Positions 7,148-14,274 of a stretch of DNA of 40,466 nt are shown here, one piece after another. Origin of the DNA: Collinsella aerofaciens (GTDB lineage Bacteria > Actinomycetota > Coriobacteriia > Coriobacteriales > Coriobacteriaceae); contig NZ_JADNDZ010000057.1 in the NCBI RefSeq assembly GCF_015552075.1, forward strand, positions 1-40,466. The letters are read 5' to 3'. The notes under the pieces were generated by a model. It had not been told where the DNA came from. It was given only the letters and a program-made list of their open reading frames with translations, and made no database searches. The position numbers were made by a program, and so were the translations under genes. Every line of letters starts with the position of its first letter. The stretch's first letter is position 1.

Positions 7148-7570
7148 ATGTCCGATAAAAAGCTGACCGAGGAGTTGCTCAATGAGCTTCTCGATGCGCC
7201 GAACATCGATGGCTATATCAGGGAGCACGACTTTGCCGCCCCGTCGCTTTCGGACTACCTGAAGCAGCTACTGCAGGAAAAGGGCTTGGAGCGCTCGCGC
7301 GTGGTCCGTATGGCTGATCTCAATGAGACCTTTGGCTATCAGATCTTTACCGGTGCGCGTCATCCGAGTCGCAATAAGGTGCTGCAGATTGCCTTTGCGA
7401 TGGCGCTGACGCTCAAAGAGACCAACCGTGCGCTGACGGCTGCCGGGGTAAGCGTCCTTAACTGCAAGGACCGCCGCGATGCGATTATCATCTTTTGCAT
7501 CGATCGCGGGTGCAGTCTCCAAAAGGTCAACGAGGAACTGTATCGCTTTGGCGAGGAGACGGTGAGTTAG
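7148..7570 (+). CDS. HTH-type DNA-binding protein paired with a kinase gene
   Basis: This 140-residue predicted cytosolic protein has an XRE-like helix-turn-helix in its middle. The region SLSDYLKQLLQEKGLERSRVVRMADLNETFGYQIFTGARHPSRNKVLQIAFAMALTLKETNRAL (about 33-98) has the spacing of a lambda-repressor-type domain. Family members often regulate neighbouring genes, but the target here is unknown. The C-terminal ~40 residues (CKDRRDAIIIFCIDRG onward) are conserved-looking but unrecognised. The ATG at 7148 has GGGGGAGG 9 nt upstream, a strong site. It sits between the FxLYD gene and the Ser/Thr kinase, and phosphorylation by that kinase is a reasonable but untested idea. Confidence 0.7.
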   Translation: MSDKKLTEELLNELLDAPNIDGYIREHDFAAPSLSDYLKQLLQEKGLERSRVVRMADLNETFGYQIFTGARHPSRNKVLQIAFAMALTLKETNRALTAAGVSVLNCKDRRDAIIIFCIDRGCSLQKVNEELYRFGEETVS

Positions 7571-7656
7571 CGGCTGATATCTGAGCCGGTAGAGCTGTCG
7601 AACAACGATGCAAACGAACGGGGCGCGGATGCCATGGGGTGTCTGCGCCCTGCGCT

Positions 7657-9042
7657 ATGATGGAGGCTATGGATACTCAGAGCCCAACATATTCCGATGA
7701 CGAGCTGACCGCAGCGCTTGCCGAGCACCTGGCGTCGCTCGATCGCGACGACAGCTATCGCGTGGAGCGTGTACTTAAGCGCTCGTCCGTTGAAGCAACC
7801 GAGCTCGTGTACTTTGAAGGAACCGGCGGTGGTTCGCTCGGCCCCTTTGTCCGTAAACGCATCGATGCTTCGGCTCAAATCGGCGGGGCATACGAGCGTC
7901 TGTTTGCCGCTCAGCGGGCAGGCAGGCGTTTTGAGCACCTGCCCAGAATCGTCGATTGTCGTCGTGTGGGCGACGAGCTCAACGTGGTTATGGAATACAT
8001 CGAAGGGGAGACGCTCGGGGCGCTGGTGGACCGTCTGGGAGCCACCCCCGATTATGCGCGTGAATTGTATCCTGCCCTATGCGATGCCGTGGGCGAGCTC
8101 CACGCCGGTTTTGCAATAGCGGGGGAGACGTCGGCGCCGGTGATCCATCGTGACCTCAAGCCGTCGAATATCATCGTGACAGGTGCCAACTATACGCCTG
8201 ATGACGGCCTGACATTTTCATCGCTGGTGATTATCGACTTGGGGATCGCTCGCGTATGGCGCGACGGCGCCGATGCCGATACCGTCAAGTTTGGGACGCG
8301 ACCCTATGCGCCGCCCGAGCAGTATGGGTTTGGGCAGACGAGTGTGCGCAGCGACGTCTACGCGCTTGGCGCCCTGTTGTTCTTCTGCTTGACGGGAGTC
8401 GACCCTAAACCAGGGCTCGACATGCGCGAGCAATGCGAGGCGCGCGGCATTCCCACTCCACTTGCTGATGTCGTCTGCATGTCGATGGCGCTCGACCCGG
8501 TCAAGCGTTTTGCGAGTGCGGAAGCGTTGGGACGGGCGACGCGCGCGGCATACGATCTGAGTCGCCCCGTGCGGCCTCCTGCGCCTGTCCGTACTCCGGC
8601 CTCGGAGACGGTGTTGACGCCCCAAGGGCCCCGAAACCCCGCAGGGCTTCCTAGGCCCGCCGCCTCCGCTGCATGTGGTCTGCTCTCTCGCGTTCCGGAG
8701 TCTCTGGGGCGCATTTGGAATACGCTCGTCTGCTTCTCGCTGCTTGTGTTCTTTGTCGGAAGTCACTTTGCCGTCTTTCACCCCACCGGAGCAAACCAAA
8801 GCTACCCGACGTGGTTTCTCATAATCGAGTATTATTTCTTTGTCGATGGCCTTATGGTGCTTATGCATTTTGCGCTGCTCGATAAGCGCCGTCTTCGTCG
8901 GCGATTCGCACTGCTCGACAGCTATCGCGGCAAGAAACTCGCGAAACTCTGGCTCAAGGCATTGGGTGTGCTGCTCCTATGCATGATCGTCATAGTCGCG
9001 GTTGCCAATGCGACCGGCGTCGTCGATACCTCCGCTACCTAA
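7657..9042 (+). CDS. membrane-anchored Hanks-type Ser/Thr protein kinase
   Basis: The protein has about 461 residues. The N-terminal ~290 form a protein kinase: ATP-lysine candidate in FVRKRID, catalytic loop VIHRDLKPSN, metal loop with DLG instead of DFG (IIDLGIARV), and the APE equivalent GTRPYAPPEQYG. SDVYALGALLFFCLTGVDP covers the F helix. A Pro-rich linker (about 290-345) leads to three hydrophobic segments in the C-terminal 120 residues, so the kinase is inside and tethered. No extracellular PASTA or sensor domain is present, unlike PknB/PrkC. The glycine-rich loop is unclear. Starts at 7639 (GTG), 7657 or 7669 (ATG) are all possible; none has an ideal SD, and 7657 is a compromise. It is followed by a strong terminator. 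Confidence 0.82.
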   Translation: MMEAMDTQSPTYSDDELTAALAEHLASLDRDDSYRVERVLKRSSVEATELVYFEGTGGGSLGPFVRKRIDASAQIGGAYERLFAAQRAGRRFEHLPRIVDCRRVGDELNVVMEYIEGETLGALVDRLGATPDYARELYPALCDAVGELHAGFAIAGETSAPVIHRDLKPSNIIVTGANYTPDDGLTFSSLVIIDLGIARVWRDGADADTVKFGTRPYAPPEQYGFGQTSVRSDVYALGALLFFCLTGVDPKPGLDMREQCEARGIPTPLADVVCMSMALDPVKRFASAEALGRATRAAYDLSRPVRPPAPVRTPASETVLTPQGPRNPAGLPRPAASAACGLLSRVPESLGRIWNTLVCFSLLVFFVGSHFAVFHPTGANQSYPTWFLIIEYYFFVDGLMVLMHFALLDKRRLRRRFALLDSYRGKKLAKLWLKALGVLLLCMIVIVAVANATGVVDTSAT

Positions 9043-9046
9043 AAGA

Positions 9047-9069
9047 AAAGGGCCCCGTTGGGGCCCTTT
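9047..9069. terminator. bidirectional intrinsic terminator
   Basis: A perfect 10-bp stem (9047-9056 with 9060-9069, loop GTT) is GC-rich inside and has A and T runs at its outer ends. It lies between the convergent kinase gene and the secreted-protein gene and can end transcripts from both sides. Confidence 0.9.
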
Positions 9070-9079
9070 GCAGTTGCAC

Positions 9080-10213
9080 TTAGATGCGGTTCATCTGAGC
9101 GGCGACTTTGTTGTACCAGTCCTGCCACGTGGGCGGGCAGTACTTTTTGGCCGCAGCCGGGGTAAGGGTGGAGCCGTAGTTGGCGCCCAGATAGGCAACG
9201 TGAGCAGAGATGCCCTCGCTCCAGCTGCCAAAGCTGCGCCAACCGCCGCCACGTGCACTCCAGCCCCAGGCGTTATAAGAATTGGCGCAATAAGCACCCT
9301 TTGTGCTCTCGATGCAGGCGATGGCGGGGGACCAACGGGGGTCGACACCGGTATTCCAAGCGGCGACGGCAAAGTTGTAGCCCTGGCCTGCCATGGGGGA
9401 GCCGGCGAGATAATTGTCGATGCGGCTCGTCCACTCATTAATGAACGAATCGTAATCGGAGCTACCGGTATTGGCGTTGTTCACCGTGGTGTCGATGGTG
9501 GTGTTGGTGTTGGTGGCCTGGCTGCTGGAATTGCTGCCGCTTACGCCCTCGCCCGAGAGCTTCTCGGCGGCAGCGGCCTTATCGGCCTCAAGCTTGGCAA
9601 GCTCGGCGGCATTTTCCTGCTCTGCTTTTGCCTGTGCCTCGCTGCGGAGCTGCTGGGCCTGCGCCAGCGCATCCTCGGCGTTTTTCTGCTCTGCCTCAAG
9701 CTGAGACTTGGCTTGCTGGAGCTCGGCCTTGTTCTGCTCGAGTTCGGTTTGCATGTTATTGAGCTCTTCGATCTCGTCGACGCTCGAGCTCGTGATCTGG
9801 TTGGTGTATTTGCAGGTCGTGATGAACTCACCCAGGCTCTGCGCGTTGACCAGGAAGCTCACGATGGGATTGGTGCCCTTCTGATACTTGTACAGATCGC
9901 GCATGGCGGAGCTTGCCTTGGCCTGCTGCTCGGGAAGCTTGGCCTCGATTTCCTCGATGCTTGCCTCATTGGAGTCAATCTGCTTTTGCAGGTCATCGAG
10001 TTTGGTGCGGGCGTCGTTGTAGGCGCTCGTGGCGGCTTCGATCTTCTGCTGGGCTGCGGAAAGCTGGTCCTGCGTTGCCTGCGAGGCGGCATACGCCGCA
10101 ACGGGGGAGAGCATCGGCGTGGCCGTCAGCGCAACGGCGAGCACGGCGCTCGTGATGATACGAGCCGGCTTCGACGCAATGAACGCTGCGGTGCGATGAT
10201 TCGAATGCTGCAT
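9080..10213 (-). CDS. secreted coiled-coil cell-wall protein with lysozyme-like C-terminal domain
   Basis: This exported protein of 377 residues has a basic N-region and a hydrophobic signal sequence ending near VAAYAAS (about residue 43). A long coiled coil (about 45-215), rich in Ala, Glu, Gln and Lys, resembles the regulatory coil of PcsB/CwlO-type cell-separation proteins. A Ser/Asn/Thr-rich linker follows. The C-terminal domain (about 255-377) contains DPRWSPAIACIESTKGAYC and NSYNAWGWSARGGGWRSFGSW, which look like a lysozyme/transglycosylase fold with Glu in IESTKG as candidate acid. A role in peptidoglycan remodelling is inferred. The ATG at 10213 follows AGAGGGA; the frame also opens at a TTG (10228) that contains no better site. 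Palindromic DNA lies upstream (10278-10320). Confidence 0.75.
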   Translation of the reverse strand: MQHSNHRTAAFIASKPARIITSAVLAVALTATPMLSPVAAYAASQATQDQLSAAQQKIEAATSAYNDARTKLDDLQKQIDSNEASIEEIEAKLPEQQAKASSAMRDLYKYQKGTNPIVSFLVNAQSLGEFITTCKYTNQITSSSVDEIEELNNMQTELEQNKAELQQAKSQLEAEQKNAEDALAQAQQLRSEAQAKAEQENAAELAKLEADKAAAAEKLSGEGVSGSNSSSQATNTNTTIDTTVNNANTGSSDYDSFINEWTSRIDNYLAGSPMAGQGYNFAVAAWNTGVDPRWSPAIACIESTKGAYCANSYNAWGWSARGGGWRSFGSWSEGISAHVAYLGANYGSTLTPAAAKKYCPPTWQDWYNKVAAQMNRI

Positions 10214-10277
10214 CCAGTCCCTCTGCAATCAATCGTAGGTTATGGTTCGAACGGTATTCTACTACTGCTTTCGACCT

Positions 10278-10320
10278 CAACTTGAACCTTAAAGGTTCCA
10301 AAGGGTCAAGTTGAACTTGA
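10278..10320 (-). promoter_or_regulatory. cluster of nested palindromes before the secreted hydrolase gene
   Basis: Three inverted repeats overlap: AACCTTAAAGGTT (10285-10297), CAACTTGA (10278-10285) with TCAAGTTG (10306-10313), and TCAAGTTGAACTTGA (10306-10320). A related half-site, TTCAACTTTAAC, occurs near 10371. On the minus strand a -10-like TAGAAT follows closely, so these are plausible operator sites for a dimeric regulator of the gene starting at 10213. Confidence 0.4.
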
Positions 10321-10447
10321 GGCTTTGGCTTTGACCTGCAGTTATGATGAATTGTTGAGAAACCATAGAGTTCAACTTTAACGTTACAGAGCTCTGTTTG
10401 AGAGGAGTTTTGGGCTGTAAAAGCCATCTCAACGTGGGGTTTTATAA

Positions 10448-11080
10448 CTACAGCGTGCCCTTCTGGCGAGCCTGCTCAATCTCTTCGAGGGCCTCGGCGG
10501 GGGTGAACGAACAGGTGCCGTCGCCGAGCTTGACTACCTGGATTTCGTCACCGGCGTTGACCTCTCCGCCCTTTAGTACCACGCCGAAAACGCCCTCGTG
10601 GGGAAAGATGCAGTCGCCGGCGAGATAGTAGATGGCGCAACGGGTGTGGCAGACCTTGCCGATTTGGCTGATTTCGACGAGCACGTCGCTTCCAAGCTTG
10701 AGCTGTGTGCCCAAAGGGAGCGAGAGCAGGTTGATGCCCCGGGTTGTGAAGTTCTCCCCAAAGTCACCCTCGTGTACGTCGAGCCCGCGTGCCTGCGCCG
10801 TCTGGATGGACTCCGCGGCTAAAAAGGAAACCTGACGGTGCCAATGTCCGGCGTGCGCATCGGTGGCGAGGCCAAATTGCTCTATAACGGTGTCGCGTCC
10901 ATCGGCGACGGGCGACTTGCGAGTGCCCTTGTGTACCAACGTGTTGATCGAGACGATGTGGGCGGGTCCGTTGTAGGCGTCGTTTGCCGTGCACAGGGGA
11001 GCGGTCGCTTTCGCACGTTTCGCCAGCTCGCGCCTCGCGGCATTGAGGATGGGATTATCGGTCGGATGGTCTTGGGGCAC
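10448..11080 (-). CDS. MOSC-domain protein
   Basis: The 210-residue cytosolic protein carries a MOSC (molybdenum cofactor sulfurase C-terminal) fold over most of its length. Visible are VSINTLVHKGTRK, the DAHAGHWHRQVSFLA segment, the strand-loop EGDFGENFTTRGINL, and the conserved cysteine in IGKVCHTRCAIYY. GDCIFPHEGVFGVVLKGG completes the fold. MOSC proteins bind molybdenum cofactor or handle sulfur and N-hydroxylated substrates; the substrate here cannot be told. The start is GTG (11078-11080) with AAAGG upstream. No molybdenum cofactor genes are nearby. Confidence 0.85.
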   Translation of the reverse strand: MPQDHPTDNPILNAARRELAKRAKATAPLCTANDAYNGPAHIVSINTLVHKGTRKSPVADGRDTVIEQFGLATDAHAGHWHRQVSFLAAESIQTAQARGLDVHEGDFGENFTTRGINLLSLPLGTQLKLGSDVLVEISQIGKVCHTRCAIYYLAGDCIFPHEGVFGVVLKGGEVNAGDEIQVVKLGDGTCSFTPAEALEEIEQARQKGTL

Positions 11081-11228
11081 GTGCGCGCCTTTCGCTCGAG
11101 GATGTCAATACACTGAATCCTACAACAATGGTAGGTTCATTGCCCGTTGTCATACAACGGTGAGCGCCGTCTTCGTGCTGGCCTTCGTGCTGGACGATTA
11201 CGTCGATTGCCATAGATACGGTGGAGCT

Positions 11229-11258
11229 TTGGGCGCCGGCGGCTTGGCACGCTAAAAT
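11229..11258 (+). promoter_or_regulatory. candidate promoter of the ligase-racemase pair
   Basis: TTGGGC (11229-11234) and TAAAAT (11253-11258) are 18 bp apart and 56 bp before the ATP-grasp start. Each box is one or two bases from consensus. The rest of 11081-11314 shows no gene. Confidence 0.35.
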
Positions 11259-11314
11259 AAATCAGTTGCGCAAAGACCGCCCGTTGTGTGGGCAGTTCAT
11301 GATAGGAAGTTTCC

Positions 11315-12571
11315 ATGGCATTGCAATTTACAGAGCGCGAGTTCATTCCCGTGCTGCTTGGTGGCGACATCAACGCCTATTCGGTGGCGCGCGCCTTCTA
11401 CGAGGAGTACCAGGTCAAGAGTCTGGTCTTTGGCAAGTATCAGACGGGTCCCGCGTACCGCAGCCAGATTATCGACTACACGCCCAACGTGGATATCGAC
11501 ACCATGCCCGTGATGCTCAAAACCGTCAACGGCATTGCCCAAGCGCATGCCGACAAGACTATTGTCCTTGTGGGCTGCGGCGACAACTATGCCGCTCTCG
11601 TGGCTCAAGCCAAGGATGCTCATGAGCTGGCGGATAACATCGTCGCTCCCTACGCGCCCTACAGCATGCTCGAGCAGTGCCAGAAGAAGGAGATCTTCTA
11701 CGAGCTGTGCGAGAAGCATGGCGTGCCCTATCCACACACGTTTACCTTTACCAAGGCGATGCTCAATGCTCAGGGTGAGGCGCCTGCCGAAGTGCTCGAC
11801 CAGATCGATTTTCCTTACCCGATGATTCTGAAGCCTTCTGACGGCATCATGTGGTGGCAGCATGAGTTCGAGGGCCAGAAGAAGGCCTATGAGATTGCCG
11901 ACCGCGCCGAGCTGGAACAGGTCATTCGCGATTCGTATGCCAGCGGCTACACCGACGATCTGATCTTGCAGGATCGCGTGCCCGGCAACGACGAGTACAT
12001 GCGCGTGCTCACCAGCTATTCCGACCGCAACGGTAAGGTCCGCATGATGTGCCTGGGCCATGTGCTGCTCGAGGAGCATCAGCCCCACGGTGTCGGCAAC
12101 CATGCCTGTATCATTACCGAGCCTAACGACGAACTCATGGGCGGCGTGCGCAAGTTGCTCGAGGACCTTCACTTTGTGGGCTATTCCAACTTTGACGTTA
12201 AGTACGACGAGCGCGACGGCTCGTTTAAGTTCTTCGATTTCAACACGCGCCAGGGCCGCAGCAACTACTACGTCACTAACAGTGGCTTTAACGTTGCCAA
12301 GTATGTGGTGGACGAGTATGTGTTCAACCGCCCGTTTGAGCCGGAGTTTGTGACGGCGCAGGACGAGGCCCTGTGGATGGTCGTCCCCATGGGCGTCGTC
12401 GACAAGTACGTCAAGGATCCCGAGCTGCGCGCTAAGGTGCATCGCCTGGACAAGGAAGGTAAGGGCGCCGACCCTTCGTTTATGAAGGGCGACTTTGTCT
12501 TTAACCGCTGGCTGCGCATGTGGCACACCAAGCTGCGCCACTTTAAGCTGTTCAAGACGTATTACAAGTAG
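11315..12571 (+). CDS. ATP-grasp carboxylate-amine ligase, probable D-aspartate ligase
   Basis: The 418-residue cytosolic enzyme has the ATP-grasp fold. The pre-grasp domain begins FIPVLLGGDINAYSVARAFYEEY, very like the D-aspartate ligase that attaches D-Asp to the third residue of peptidoglycan precursors in Enterococcus and Lactococcus. ATP-binding strands include YPMILKPSDGIMWW, and the metal site is FKFFDFNTRQGRSNYY. The next gene is an aspartate-racemase relative, which would supply D-Asp, so a cross-bridge role is well supported by context though the amino donor is inferred. SD AGGAAG precedes the ATG. The C-terminal ~70 residues are basic and may contact a membrane-bound lipid precursor. 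Confidence 0.75.
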   Translation: MALQFTEREFIPVLLGGDINAYSVARAFYEEYQVKSLVFGKYQTGPAYRSQIIDYTPNVDIDTMPVMLKTVNGIAQAHADKTIVLVGCGDNYAALVAQAKDAHELADNIVAPYAPYSMLEQCQKKEIFYELCEKHGVPYPHTFTFTKAMLNAQGEAPAEVLDQIDFPYPMILKPSDGIMWWQHEFEGQKKAYEIADRAELEQVIRDSYASGYTDDLILQDRVPGNDEYMRVLTSYSDRNGKVRMMCLGHVLLEEHQPHGVGNHACIITEPNDELMGGVRKLLEDLHFVGYSNFDVKYDERDGSFKFFDFNTRQGRSNYYVTNSGFNVAKYVVDEYVFNRPFEPEFVTAQDEALWMVVPMGVVDKYVKDPELRAKVHRLDKEGKGADPSFMKGDFVFNRWLRMWHTKLRHFKLFKTYYK

Positions 12572-12655
12572 ATGAGTGCGGCGCCCGTCCGGTTTGCATC
12601 GGGCGGGCGCGGGTATGATACGCGCAATTGCGCAAGCGTTACCAAGGAGGCGGCG

Positions 12656-13402
12656 ATGGAAAAGCTGGGAGTTATCGGCGGCATGGGCGCCGAGGCCACG
12701 TCGTATTACTACGACCAGGTGGTGCGTCATACGGCTGCTGCCTGCGATCAGGAACATATCGACATGGTGGTGCTCTCCAAGTCGACCATGCCCGACCGCA
12801 CGTTGGCCATTAAGACCGGCGAGCATGCCAAGCTGCTGGCGACCATGAAAGAGTGCGCCCAGGCACTCGAGTCGCTGGGCTGTGCGCACATTGCCATTCC
12901 CTGCAACACGTCGCACTACTTCTACGACCAGATCCAGTCGTTTACGAAGGTGCCGATTATCCACATGCCGCGTGAGTCGGTGCGCTATGCTCTGGCCGGT
13001 GCGGTGATGGGGGAGTGCGAGTTCGATCCCAACCTGAGTATGCCGGCCGAGCCGGTGCACAAGATTGGCATTATGGGAACCGATGGCACCGTGGGCGCGG
13101 GCGTCTACGGCCGCGAATGTAAGGCTGCGGGTGTTGAGGTTGTCTATCCCAGCGAGAAACGTCAGAACGATGTGATGTCGCTTATCTACGATGATGTGAA
13201 GGCCGGGCGTGAGCCCGATATGGATAAGTTCGACCGTGTGATGTGGGAGTTTGCCCGTAGCGGCTGCGACCGCGTCATTCTGGCCTGCACCGAGCTCTCG
13301 GTGCTGCAAAAGTACCGAGAGATGCCCGAGATCACCCTCGACGCCATGGATGTCCTGGTGCGCGAATCCATCATCCGCAGCGGCGCTCCCTACCGCCTCT
13401 AG
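12656..13402 (+). CDS. aspartate/glutamate racemase-family amino-acid racemase
   Basis: This cofactor-independent racemase has 248 residues in two homologous halves. The N-terminal loop is GVIGGMGAEATSYYYDQVV. The catalytic cysteine pair is visible as IPCNTSHYFYD (first half) and ILACTELSVL (second half), the arrangement needed for two-base racemisation. The family includes aspartate, glutamate and broad-spectrum enzymes. The neighbouring D-Asp-ligase-like gene makes L-Asp to D-Asp conversion the best guess. The ATG at 12656 follows AAGGAGG; the open frame extends upstream to 12572 but that part looks non-coding. The two genes are 84 bp apart and likely cotranscribed. Confidence 0.85.
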   Translation: MEKLGVIGGMGAEATSYYYDQVVRHTAAACDQEHIDMVVLSKSTMPDRTLAIKTGEHAKLLATMKECAQALESLGCAHIAIPCNTSHYFYDQIQSFTKVPIIHMPRESVRYALAGAVMGECEFDPNLSMPAEPVHKIGIMGTDGTVGAGVYGRECKAAGVEVVYPSEKRQNDVMSLIYDDVKAGREPDMDKFDRVMWEFARSGCDRVILACTELSVLQKYREMPEITLDAMDVLVRESIIRSGAPYRL

Positions 13403-13408
13403 CTTCCG

Positions 13409-13436
13409 ACCTGTCAAAAAGGGACAGGTTAATTTT
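13409..13436 (+). terminator. short hairpin with T-rich tail after the racemase
   Basis: ACCTGTC (13409-13415) pairs with GACAGGT (13423-13429), followed by TTAATTTT. It could be a weak terminator. The GGGACAGGT half also resembles the repeats at 16040-16105, so it may be an extragenic repeat instead. Confidence 0.45.
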
Positions 13437-13461
13437 GGTAGGTTTTATCTGGTGAAACAGT

Positions 13462-13498
13462 AAAGGCCTCGGCTCGTTTGGTGCGAGCCGAGGCCTTT
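13462..13498. terminator. strong bidirectional terminator
   Basis: A perfect 15-bp stem (13462-13476 with 13484-13498, 7-nt loop) is flanked by A and T runs. It separates the convergent racemase and EcfT genes. Confidence 0.93.
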
Positions 13499-13527
13499 TG
13501 CGTTGGGCGGTTGCTGTCGGTGGTGAA

Positions 13528-14274
13528 CTAGAACAGGAAGCCGATGGCGATGAGGGCGATGCTGACGATGAGTACGGCGATGTCCAGGCCCTTGATGGGG
13601 TAGCGCTTGTACGAGCTGGCGCGCGTACGCAGATAGAAGCCGCGCTGTTCTGCCGCCAAGGCTGTGGCATCGGTCTTGCCCACGCTCGAGATGAGCAGTG
13701 GCACACACAGTGGCAGCATGAGCTTAAGCTTCTTGATGGGGTTCTTGGTGTCGTACTCGACGCCGCGTGCGGTCTGCGCCTCCATGATGGCGTTCATCTC
13801 CTGACCAAACACCGGCACAAAGCGCAGCGCCGTGGTAAAGGTGAAGGCATAGCGATACGGCACGTGCAGCACCTCGACGCAGGCGTTGGCAAGGTCGTTG
13901 AGCTTGGTCACCATGAGCATGAGGATGAGTGGTAACGCCACGCCCAGCAGGCGCAGGCAGGCCTTCGATCCTGTGATGAGACCCGTGTCGGTGATAAAGT
14001 TCCACACCACGTTGCCATCGCGCATAAAGGCCAGCTGGAGCACCAGCATGATAAGCGCGAGCGGAATCAGCAACTTGAGCAGCGAGAGCAGACGGTCGAT
14101 GACACCGGCATAGGCACCCAGCGCAAGGGTGAGTGCCAAAAAGCCCAACAGCGCCACGTAGGTGTCGGACAAGAAGATGCCGACGATGATGGCGGCGGCG
14201 AGGCCCAGTTTGACGACGGGGTTCAGGCGATGCAGTAGCGTATCGCCCGGCATGTAGTCGATGACGTTAACCAC
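13528..14274 (-). CDS. ecfT: energy-coupling factor transporter membrane protein EcfT
   Basis: EcfT is the membrane scaffold linking the substrate-binding S component to the ATPases. The 248-residue product has about five or six hydrophobic helices (KLGLAAAIIVGIFL; YVALLGFLALTLAL; LIPLALIMLVLQLAF; LGVALPLILMLMV; C-terminal IAVLIVSIALIAIGFLF). Two Ala/Arg/Gly coupling motifs occur in the long cytoplasmic region (QTARGVE and AEQRGFY), the EcfT signature. I prefer the GTG start at 14274: AAGGAG lies 10 nt upstream and it overlaps the ATPase stop by 8 nt. An in-frame ATG at 14307 would extend it into ATPase code. It is the last gene of the operon begun by the Trp leader. Confidence 0.9.
   Translation of the reverse strand: MVNVIDYMPGDTLLHRLNPVVKLGLAAAIIVGIFLSDTYVALLGFLALTLALGAYAGVIDRLLSLLKLLIPLALIMLVLQLAFMRDGNVVWNFITDTGLITGSKACLRLLGVALPLILMLMVTKLNDLANACVEVLHVPYRYAFTFTTALRFVPVFGQEMNAIMEAQTARGVEYDTKNPIKKLKLMLPLCVPLLISSVGKTDATALAAEQRGFYLRTRASSYKRYPIKGLDIAVLIVSIALIAIGFLF

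Noticed and set aside
10246-10258. GGTTCGAAC as a tRNA T-loop
   Set aside because: No acceptor, D or anticodon stems can be built around it.
11297-13417. 706-codon open frame on the minus strand across the ligase and racemase genes
   Set aside because: It lies wholly opposite two well-recognised genes, matches no family and arises from high-GC codon bias on the other strand.
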